Shown one piece after another: positions 55,661 to 64,000 of a stretch of DNA of 64,000 nt (within the stretch, counting starts at the first letter, position 1; each line of letters opens with the position of its first letter). The notes below the pieces were generated by a model. The model was not told where the DNA came from and searched no databases. It saw only the letters and a program-made list of their open reading frames with translations. The translations under genes were made by a program, and so were the position numbers. The DNA comes from Zygnema cylindricum (lineage: Eukaryota; Streptophyta; Zygnematophyceae; Zygnematales; Zygnemataceae). The stretch spans positions 1 to 64,000 of the forward strand of contig JBBHKE010002905.1 of NCBI GenBank assembly GCA_037447655.1, written 5' to 3'.

Positions 55661-57130
55661 GTCCTCCTCGAACTGAGGATGTACGAAAAGTAGTCATCTT
55701 GTATTTTTTTTACTTATTGTCACGTCAACTTCAAACTTATCTTAAAACACAACGTAGATGTGTTTTAAATAAAATAACACCTCTTTCACAAATAGGAAAA
55801 CATATTCTCACATGTGAAATTTGTTCATAAGTTTTTGATGTCGAAAAAAAGAACAGGATAGTTCGTTCTTGTCAACTTTAATCTTTTAATGTATTTTTTT
55901 TGCAGGGGTCTCACAAAAAGGTGAAAATTTTGCAAAGAGGAAAAATCTACGAAGGCGCCATGCATTATAATTAATTCGTGGCAGCCAAGCAGGAGAAGCA
56001 AATGCAAAGGTATGTTGTATAGCCATGGTTGTAAGGTTGTACGTCAACGGTGCCACGAAATGACATGCGACATACCAAATCGTTTAAAATATGTCAATGT
56101 GTCCTCTGACTCTTTGAAAAAAAAATTCAAAAAATACGGTGCGGCGTGACAAATTGTAGACGCTAAAAGCCGTGAGAGGCATTGTTGACGTATATAATTG
56201 TCACACCCTTAAATAATAACTTTGTTGTTACACATTGGGACACTCGAAAACTGAGTATGGATAATGTGTGTTATAATACAAAGTAAGTTCGCTAAGTTAG
56301 GATTACATGGGGTCGTACCCTAAAAACGAAATTGTACCTTACCCTTATGAAGATTGTATAAGGGTACTTTCGCATGTGCTAAAGTTACAATTATTTTATG
56401 TCGTTTTCCTCCATAACTTAAAGCGTTGTTCCATTAGGGGGTCTCAGCAAACGTCAAAAATTCGTTTACTGAAGCCATCGTTGCATTGTGTCGGGTCAGT
56501 AACCGACATTTTATTTGCGTGGCAAAATTTGATTTGTCCACGTAATAGATGAGTGCGATTCTGGAAATCTTAAAAGAATCTCTAACAGCAAATTGTGACC
56601 ACATATTTGTACCAGCGAAGGTAAAAATTGTCTCGTACGACGTATTGAATAAAATAAATACGGGCGGACGAAACTTAAGATTTATAAAAACGTACGAAAA
56701 TGTCAAAATGGTTAGTGGATGGCAACAGACGCATGAAACAATATCCTCCGTGAAAGTTTTTCTTGCCTCTTACGGTGGCCTCGCATCCGCCCTGTTGGAA
56801 GGAACATGTCATTTGGGACGTGTACCCACCTGGTCGCGCGATCGTCGTGGATATTTGTTCACTTTTCCACAAGGCACGTTGCTATACTTTCAGGCGCTAA
56901 AAATTGACCTACTCTTGGTCACTTGTCGCGAACTGAAACTGTCAGACGATGGCGTATCCGATTATGCATCCGACGGTCCACGTTTACGCCCATAAACGTG
57001 GAGAATTAAATCCCTCATTCAGTAGGCTTGTTTTTCTTACATTATATATTTTTCGGTACGACACTATACGAAACAGTACGGCTTTCAGTAAACAACGACA
57101 TTTTCCCCGAATGGAACCTTACCTTTAGAA

Positions 57131-57663
57131 AAAAACGAGAAAATCCGCAGCTGTAAGAAAAAGTTGAAATTACTATTGTACAAGTTTCGTTACCTTTAAA
57201 CTTTATATGTATTGCAGTTTGTCGTCTAGCGCATTTCGACCCACTTTCGCGTCCAACTTATGTTCAAACTTTACATAAAATCACCTCGCAAGGTGATTTT
57301 AAATGAAGTTCTACAAAGTAAGCGAATAGACAGATGTTGTCGCACGTGTTGGAAGATTTTTACAATTTTTGTGCGCGGAGTACCAAAAAAAAAAACACTA
57401 CACGTTTCTAGCATGTGCGTACTGTTTTTCGTGCGAGGGGCCGTCCCTCTCAAACACACGTGTCTCCACACATATAGCGTAGGAAAAACATTGGGGATCT
57501 GTCGCCAAGTGGGAAGACGAAAAACGAAACCACATTTTTGTGCGACAGCGAAAGGTATTTTAGGGTTTCGACACGTCGACAATGTGGCGTATGGACATTT
57601 CGAAGTCACAAAAATTGTACAGTGTACGGAGAGACGCCTCAAATTGAAGCCGAGTGGAAGTTT
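57131..57663. other. DNA between element F and solo LTR; contains a hairpin
   Basis: No supported gene. Opposed open frames (57260-57685) look incidental. Includes the 10-bp hairpin at 57277-57300. Confidence 0.45.
57277..57300. repeat. Perfect 10-bp hairpin
   Basis: AAAATCACCT, loop CGCA, AGGTGATTTT. Confidence 0.85.
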
Positions 57664-58228
57664 TGTAACTCTGAGACCTCCATAAGTCCTCAGAGTGAAC
57701 AGCTTCTAAGAAGCCTCTAAGATAACTCTGACCCCTTTGTGTTTCAGCAAGAACAATTGCCACCCTGGCAAACAAAAACTCTGACCACCTTCACCTTTGT
57801 GAAAGCAAGACTCCCTTGAGTCGATAACAAAAAGAATCTCTGAATTTGCTCCCCTGAGAAGTAAGTTATGGAGGGTCAAAGTTGACCAAATATCAAACCC
57901 AATAGTATGTAACACTAGGTCTAGACATAACGGATAAGGTTACCGGCTACCGACTGCTTACCGTTTGGCGGGACCAGGATCAAATCATGGGGGCAGCACA
58001 TATCCTTTTAGTAAATAAACCTCTAACGGTAAATAAACTAATATATATATTTCCCGTAAACCTCTGGATAGCCTAGGTAGCCATGGCTATAGCTTCCTCT
58101 CCAATTTCTTAGTGACTGCGACAAGTTTGAGAAGTTGGAGAGAGAAGTTAGAGGTAGACTGCCTCGGCTTTTTTCTATATTTCTATTTAAACCTAGGAAA
58201 TACTTTAAACGGACCATTAATTTCTACA
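57664..58228 (-). mobile_element. Shortened solo LTR of the copia family
   Basis: Plus strand TGTAACTCTGAGACCTCC ... TTAATTTCTACA, flanked by AGTTT duplications (57659-57663 and 58229-58233). At 565 bp it is about half the usual length; the GTAC promoter and hairpin region is deleted, while the tRNA-like block and both ends remain. Confidence 0.85.
57913..57995 (+). other. tRNA-like block in shortened solo LTR
   Basis: TCTAGACATAACGGATAAGG (D-arm/A-box-like) is followed by CCAGGATCAAATCATGG. Retained although the LTR promoter region is lost. Confidence 0.55.
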
Positions 58229-58751
58229 AGTTTCGCCTCATTTTGTGTGCCACTTCATCTGTCACATTGTTTCGTACACGTCTACGTTAGTCACTTTTTT
58301 ATGTAACAAGTTATTCGCGTTTACATCCGAATGCTTTGAAAGCTGTACGTAAAATCTTCGCTAAAAAACAAAATAATAAAACTAAGTTTCAGTTACATGC
58401 GAAATCACCCTAAGTCAACAATACCTGTGACGGTTGTCAACGTCTACAATCTGTGTTATCGCACTGTATTTTGTGGAACTGCTCGTGACGTCTCATGTCC
58501 TTCTGTGACATTGTATACGTACCTCTTTCCAACGTGTGTCGTTTCATGGTTAAATAAGATGCGCTTTGCCTTTGCGTCTCCTATTCGTTCGACGTGAAAT
58601 GCCATCAGAATCTTGAGACCCCTGCAAAAAAAAATCCGTACCGGACCAAAACGGACAAAACAATACAAATTGTGTACTGTACTATCTTATCCTTTTTTTT
58701 ATCTTTTTTGTATCTTTTTGTACTATACTAAGTTATCCTTTTTGTACAGTA

Positions 58752-58968
58752 CACCGTAAATCGTAATTAGTGTTAATGCTTTTTTCGTCTCTTAAAACAT
58801 CTTTTCTCCGTACACACACGTCGGATTGTGGATATGACGGCTGCGATTGAAAGTTATGATTCTTAGCTTCCGATTGGCGGTTTCAAACTGAAAATCGGAC
58901 AAGTGTGCACGTTAAAAAGTTGTTTTGACTGGCAAAAAAAACATGAACACTACTAGCGATTCACGGTG
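58752..58968. mobile_element. TA-flanked MITE, 217 bp
   Basis: Starts CACCGTAAATCGTAATTAG after TA. Ends, reversed, CACCGTGAATCGCTAGTAG. Followed by CACTCTA before the next copy. Confidence 0.7.
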
Positions 58969-58975
58969 CACTCTA

Positions 58976-59696
58976 CACCGTGCATTCGCTAGTACACCGC
59001 GCATCGTAATTAGAGTAATGAAAAAATTAGAGTAAAAAAAGAGAAAAAAATAATTAGAGTAATTTACTCTAATTTATGTGATAGAGCTGTTTCAAAAAGG
59101 AATTTACTCTAATTTATGCGGTTTACTCTAATTTGGCAAGTTAATATCCTCTACTGTAAATAAGGTATTCGTACAGAATCTGACAAAACGTACAGTTTAT
59201 CGTCACTATGACGTTCGCACTACGCGTTTTGTTAAAACGCAGTTACATGATAATGGCCTGTATTAAATCATTATTTGTACTTTTTTACTTATAAAAGTAC
59301 AATTTTGCACGGTCGGACGTCGTCCGTATTCCACACTATTTAAAATGAACATATATTAGAATTAAAAACGCTAATTAAACCTTACCTAAATTAGAATAAT
59401 GAAAAAATTAGAATCGATTACTCTATTTGATGTGATAGAGTCAAAATTTCGAGCGACCGAATTAGAGTAATTTACTCTAATTACGATTCGCGGTGTAGCG
59501 TTAAAATTATTTCCGCGTCATAAAATATCATTTCTCCGTACACACTTGTCCGATTTTCAGATGGAGACCGACAACCGAAAGGGGAGAATATTACCGTTCA
59601 ATCGCAACCGTCAGATCTATAATCCCACAAGTGTGTACGGAGAAAAGATGTTTTAAGTGGCAAAAAGAACATGAACACTAATAGCGATTCACGGTG
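58976..59696. mobile_element. TA-flanked MITE of same family, split by another copy
   Basis: The left end CACCGTGCATTCGCTAG (58976-58992) continues after the nested element at GCGTTAAAATTATTTCC and ends at 59696 with CGGTG. Interior CTCCGTACACAC and CATGAACACTA blocks match the 217-bp copy. Confidence 0.65.
58995..59495. mobile_element. TA-flanked 501-bp MITE nested in a relative
   Basis: TA, CACCGCGCATCGTAATTAG ... and, reversed, CACCGCGAATCGTAATTAG, TA. The interior is full of ATTAGAGTAA/TTACTCTAAT palindromes. Confidence 0.78.
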
Positions 59697-59952
59697 CACT
59701 CTACTGTACTTCCCGCAATGCCGTTGGCCGAAAGTTGAAGCGAAACGTTCGACTAAAAAAACTCCCGTGTGACGTTACACCGCCGCGGTTTCTCCCTCTC
59801 TCTTCTTTTCCCTCCTCTTATTTCTCTCCTCTTTATCTCCATCCCTCTTTTTATCCCGCTTTCTTTCTAAGCGATTCGACTGGTGTCGGTGTAACCAGTC
59901 CTTTCCCGTACAGTATGTACGGATGCTTTTTTTTGGTGTTTTCTCTCGTAAG

Positions 59953-60257
59953 CTAGGGTTAGGATTAGGGTTAGGGTTAGGATTAGGATTAGGGTTAGGG
60001 TTAGGGTTAGGGTTAGGTTAGGGTTAGGGTTAGGGTTAGGGTTAAGGTTAGGATTAGGGTTAGGGTTAGGGTTAGGATTAGGGTTAGGGTTAGGGTTAGG
60101 TTAGGGTTAGGGTTAGGGTTAAGGTTAGGATTAGGGTTAGGGTTAGGGTTAGGATTAGGGTTAAGGTTAGGGTTAGGGTTAGGGTTAGGATTAAGGTTAG
60201 GGTTAGGATTAAGGTTAGGGTTAGGGTTAGGGTTAGGGTTAGGGTTAGGGTTAGGGC
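59953..60257. repeat. Telomere-like (TTAGGG)n block
   Basis: About 305 bp of TTAGGG with TTAGGA, TTAAGG and AGGTTAGGG variants. The variant order repeats at a spacing of roughly 90 bp, so it amplified as a block. A short extension lies at 60282-60299. Confidence 0.92.
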
Positions 60258-60368
60258 TAGAGGCTCGAGGTTAGGAGCATAAATTAGGGTTAGGGTTCGA
60301 AGACAGAGTTCCTGCAGAAGTTGCATTTAGGGTTAAGATTAGCAATTGCAGTTAGGGTTAGAAGTTGC

Positions 60369-60450
60369 GGGAGGGGGAGGGGGAGGGGGAGGGGGAGGGG
60401 GAGGGGGGGAGGGAGGGAGGGAGAGAGGGGGAGGGAGGGAGAGAGAGAGA
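60369..60450. repeat. (GAGGGG)n G-rich tract
   Basis: Repeated GGGGGA units followed by GGGA and GA units. A similar tract is at 60865-60895. Capable of G-quadruplex formation. Confidence 0.9.
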
Positions 60451-60582
60451 GAGAAAGTAAGGAAATAAGACAGGGAGGATTGTATCATTTCATTAGGATA
60501 CACCTTAATACACCTTTATCTTTCCCTTCTAAGAACATGCACATAAGTATCTTTGCACATTTAGTGTTTTTTTCTTTTTTAG

Positions 60583-60623
<41 letters not shown>

Positions 60624-60630
60624 ATATATA
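60583..60630. repeat. (TA)n microsatellite
   Basis: About 46 bp of alternating TA with one TTT interruption. Confidence 0.95.
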
Positions 60631-61721
60631 TTTTATCACCTCCCATTGCTATTTTGAGTTAGTAAATTGTTAGCGTTAACACTTTAGTCGACTTATCCAC
60701 ACTAAATATGGTTTGCTATTTGGGGTCTTGTGGGCAAGTTAGTTAAATAGGGTTATTGATATTAATTTATGATTTCGGGACAAAAAAGTCAAAAAAGTGT
60801 CATATGAAAGTAGAGTGATCAACTCTAATAAGGACTGGCACTGTCGAGGAGGAAGCAGAGGGAGAAGAGGGAGGGGGAGGGGGAGGGGGAGGGATAGGGA
60901 TAGATTGGTTAAGCTTAACAATGATGAGCGGTAGAGACAAAGATGTAAACAATGATGTTCATGTAGTTGTGTTCAAAAAAATAAATCATCCATTTAAAGC
61001 CGAAATCAACCTTTATTTTGGTAAATGACTCAGTAAATAATGTGTCGATGGTTGTTCTAGTTGTAGATTGAGTGTTAAATAATCATCTACATATTTTTTT
61101 CTTGTTTTAATTATCGTATTTTCTATGCACGCATGCAAGTTGCTGTATCTTTTAACATCAAATCAAAATTCATTTTTTGCGATTCACTTCTCTAAACAAT
61201 TATAGCTTTAAACGAAGAGGGCAAAGGGTGAGAGTTTGTTATCCTTTTCGTCATCTTCATTCTTTTATTACATCGATTAAGATTTTGAAATTCATGTCTT
61301 TTTTTTTTTTTTTTTTTCATAGTTGTTTTCAGGCAAAACGGTTGAACAATAATTTGTTTTCGCAATTTTGTAGTCAAATTTTAATGGACACCCCTCTGGA
61401 GGACGAGTGAATCCGATTTTGATGGGGGATTTGATCGCGATTTATCTCTCATAAAGATCCCGGCTCGGCGCCATCCCTCTCGACTTTGCTGACTGATGAT
61501 GCCTTACCTCGTGCAAACACTGTCATCCTCTTCCTCTCCCTCTATTGCCCCATTTCTCCTCCCTCTCCCTCTCCCTCGCCCTCTCCCTTTCCCTCTCCCT
61601 CTCCCACCCTTGCCCCATTTCTCCCACCCTCTCCGCTATTTTTTTCAATTTGATTTTGCTTATTGGGTTCCTTTTTTTTTTCTCGTGTTCCATTGGTGTT
61701 TTCTTCTCTTCAATTTTTCAG

Positions 61722-61881
61722 AAGAGGTGGAAAATGTCCATTTTGAACTCTTTCCAGAAATGGGTCGAGTCACTTGTAAAGTATTTGAGGTGAGATAAGG
61801 AAGTATAACAACTTTCAAGAGATTTCTGTTGCGGTTACACATTTTTTGCATTTTTTCGCCTTTTATTGCGGTTAACTGTCT

Positions 61882-61941
<60 letters not shown>

Positions 61942-63484
61942 CCTCCCTCTCCTCTCTCTCATCACTTTTTTTGGCATGTCATAGCTCGCATGTTTGTGTC
62001 ATCCCCCCTCTCTTTTCGACGCTGCTCACATTTCCTTTTGTCCTCTCTCCTCTTCCTTTCCTTCTCCCTCTCGCTCTCCCTGTCCTTCTCTCTCCTTCTC
62101 CCTCTCCCTCTGCCCCCTCCCCTCCCACACATCCTCGCCCTCTTCTCCATCCCTCCCTCCCCCCTCTCCCGCTCCCCCTCTCCTCTCTCCCCCTCTCTCC
62201 TTTCCCCCTCTTTCTGTATGCAGATGGAAGATCGTTTCCGTTGGGGGGGAGTGCTTACCATGAAGGATATGGTGAAGGAAGGAGGAAGCACGGAGGCTTT
62301 TGTAGAATTGATATCTTCCATTAAAAAACGAAGAAATCGTTCGGTAGTGAAGAATGAGAGTGGAGAGGCAAGTAAAGAACTTGATGTGCACGAAAAAGTA
62401 CAGGAATCTTCGAAAGTACTGCTGAAAAAGCAAAAGTTGGGAGAAGTAAAGGAGGGAATTGAAGAAGAAGAGGAAGGAGGAGAAGAAGATGAAGGAGGAG
62501 AAGGAGAGGACAAAATTGTCGCAAATGGGGGGGGTGATAGTGAAGAGAGTCATGAAACTTACAGTATTGACATTCCATTTTTAGCGAGAAGTGATTCGAT
62601 GGACAATAAGGTGGAGGTCGAGAGTGAGAAAGGGAAAGGGAAGGTAGATGAGAGTAAGGTGGAGGAGTCGAGCACGGATGAAGAGGATGGGGAGGAGACA
62701 GATGAAGATGAAACCGAGGGAGAGGGAGAAGGAGAGAGAGAAGGAGAGGGAGAGCAAAACTCACACGCTATGATACCCTTTCAAAAAACTGGTAAAGGTG
62801 GTTCACCAAATGGAGGTAACGGGGTTGAAGTCAAAAGAAGTCAAAAAGAGGAACTGAAAAAGGAACTTAAAAAGGATATTAAAGAGGAATCGAAAGAGAA
62901 ACCGAAAAATAAACGTGGGAAGAAACAAGAAAAACAATCAACGGTGAAAGAGATTCCTGCGAGTGTCGGAAAAGTTGTGGGAAATGGGACGGGAAATACA
63001 GGGACTCGAAAATGTGACAATGATGAGGTAGATAATCTCGAAAGCACACCGACAAAATCGGGACAGGAATCGTCGAAAAAGTCAAAAAAGATGGAAACAA
63101 AAGGGGCAGAAACAGGAGTTCCTGGGTCAGTGGGAACTTCGAAAAGTGTCGCAAAGAGGAAGAAATTGTGAGTAAATGGTAAACCTGCCCGTGAATTTAT
63201 CTCTAGATGAAAGTTTTTCGATAACGGGAGAGGAGAGGGAGGGAGAGGTTGGAAATGGGAGGTATAGGTCTGAAGCAGTCTATGAAAGGTCGATGTGGGT
63301 AAGTGCGAAAACTTTGACTTTGACTTGACTTGACCTTGCTGGACTTTGCTTGACTTTGATTTAACTTTGACTTTCGCTTGACTTTGATTTGGCTTGTTGG
63401 ACTTTTAATATTTTTTTGTTTTTGATATTTTGAGTTTACTGTAGGCACACGGAGACTCCCAAGACTAAGAGGAGCATGAATTAA
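61722..63484 (+). CDS. Partial gene: acidic, lysine-rich protein of unknown function (last three exons seen)
   Basis: Not recognised. Proposed exons: 61722-61789 (after TTTTTCAG, before GTGAGA; VENVHFELFPEMGRVTCKVFE), 62224-63167 (after TGTATGCAG, before GTGAGT) and 63445-63484 (after TTTACTGTAG), joined in frame and ending HTETPKTKRSMN. The middle exon starts MEDRFRWGGVLTMKDMVKEGGSTEAF, has KKRRNR (nuclear-localisation-like), Glu/Gly/Asp-rich segments, a KKELKKDIKEESKEK charged stretch and ends KSVAKRKKL. Composition suggests a nuclear protein. A 434-bp intron before it contains a (CT)n tract. Upstream exons (possibly near 61330-61420) could not be resolved. The model rests on splice-site and frame consistency only. 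Confidence 0.45.
61884..61938. repeat. (CT)n microsatellite
   Basis: About 55 bp of CT within a longer pyrimidine-rich tract running to 62220, lying in the proposed intron. Confidence 0.95.
63306..63398. repeat. Degenerate GACTTTGACTT repeat
   Basis: Variants of TTGACTTTGACTTG repeated through the proposed last intron. Confidence 0.75.
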
Positions 63485-64000
63485 AACGATAATTTTCTCT
63501 AAGTCGGTTATCTTCCTCTTTGTAATGGAGGTTAAATCGCAGTTTTACGTGAGTACAAATTCTATGTTCTTTAACTTTTTGTTTTATTTTTCGATTCCGA
63601 ATGTTTTTTCCCATTTGAAGGAGAGTGGAAGTCGAGAAGGTGGAAAAAAAAGAGAAAGGAAAAGTTACAGATTTTGTTACAGATTTTCGAGAATGTTTTG
63701 AGAATTGTGAGGTAGGGAAGGGATAAGGGAGGTGGAGAAGAAGAGTGAAAGTTTTCGAAAAAGGGATGTTAAAAAGTTTGAGTGTGAGACATCGGTGACG
63801 CTTGGAGTGAAGGTGGATAAGGGTTCCGGTTGTCCTTTAAAGTAGAAGTTTTTGCCATATCAGTCGTGCAAATGATGACAAACGGAACGGATTTTTTCTT
63901 AACAGAATGTCGCTTCTGAATGTGAAGTCAAGTAGACTCTAGAAAATAAAAAAGGTCAAATGGATTTTCTCTACCGAGTCTCGGTTTTGAACTTGAAATC
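63485..64000. other. Purine-rich DNA, no gene resolved
   Basis: Lys/Glu-type coding potential (GAGAAGGTGGAAAAAAAAG) appears around 63620-63760 but no continuous frame or splice pattern could be supported. Confidence 0.35.

Larger units (their letters stand above)
50257..57130. mobile_element. Long inverted-repeat element F, split by element B
   Basis: The left arm (50257-50564 plus 54941-55340) is the reverse complement of the right arm (about 56410-57130), roughly 0.7 kb each. The spacer is about 1.07 kb. Outer ends read GGTAAGGTTCC(T/A)TT. No target duplication could be recognised, so class and exact ends are uncertain; long arms suggest a Mutator-like or fold-back element. No transposase is present. 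A 148-codon frame lies in the right arm (56549-56995), with a decayed counterpart in the left arm. Confidence 0.75.

Noticed and set aside
57260-57685. Opposed open frames of 123 and 141 codons
   Set aside because: Neither has recognisable motifs, both lie in AT-rich DNA next to a solo LTR that interrupts the sequence, and they overlap each other.
60096-60326. Open frame through the telomere-like block
   Set aside because: A LTLTLT-type translation is a direct consequence of the hexamer repeat.
61990-62223. N-terminal 78 codons of the long frame at 61990-63171
   Set aside because: The segment is a polypyrimidine tract that ends in a splice-acceptor TGTATGCAG directly before ATG; it is more likely intron, so the exon was started at 62224.

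Overview
This window looks like nuclear DNA from a repeat-rich plant (streptophyte) genome. Three things support this: a spliced plant-type protein disulfide isomerase gene (PDI-D architecture), a FAR1/MULE transposon carrying an OTU domain, and several related Ty1/copia LTR retrotransposons. A (TTAGGG)-type telomere-like block, rather than the usual plant TTTAGGG, argues against assuming an ordinary flowering plant. The species cannot be fixed from the sequence alone.

Layout. 0.2-1.4 kb: broken C-terminal end of a reverse-transcriptase-type protein. 1.8-2.3 kb: small hAT-like and TA-flanked elements. 3.4-14.8 kb: an inactive copia element (D, minus strand) with a gag-only LTR element (A, plus strand) nested in its 3' LTR; A in turn carries a small inverted-repeat element. 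14.8-18.2 kb: low-complexity DNA with no gene. 18.6-22.8 kb: the one well-supported host gene, an 11-exon PDI. 24.4-25.1 kb: inverted-repeat element. 25.4-39.3 kb: a retrotransposon cluster holding a truncated gag-only element, a gag-protease relic of another class, a solo LTR, a near-complete but stop-ridden copia element (C), a Gypsy 3' end and a second solo LTR. 40.5-42.6 kb: two hAT-like elements in opposite orientation. 42.9-49.9 kb: a Mutator-like element with 1.1-kb terminal inverted repeats, sitting inside a TA-flanked MITE. 50.3-57.1 kb: a long inverted-repeat element split by a young gag-only element (B). 57.7-59.7 kb: solo LTR and MITEs. 60-60.6 kb: telomere-like, G-rich and TA repeats. 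61.7-63.5 kb: part of an unrecognised acidic, lysine-rich protein gene.

The most notable signal is shared by the copia-type LTRs. Nearly every LTR carries, antisense to element transcription, a block resembling a tRNA gene (A-box-like, then B-box/T-arm-like), in about 14 copies. This recalls the 5S-rRNA-carrying LTRs of Cassandra elements, but with a tRNA-like cassette. The same elements have a primer-binding site complementary to the anticodon arm, not the 3' end, of initiator tRNA-Met. The ATG within that site is the in-frame gag start. Autonomous copia copies (C, D) and gag-only copies (A, B) share the primer-binding site, the polypurine tract and the LTR architecture, so the copia family probably mobilises the gag-only elements in trans.

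All readings are by eye. Element ends are firmest where target-site duplications were found: A, B, D, both solo LTRs of one family, the minus-strand solo LTR at 57.7 kb, the hAT copies and the element in A's 3' LTR.
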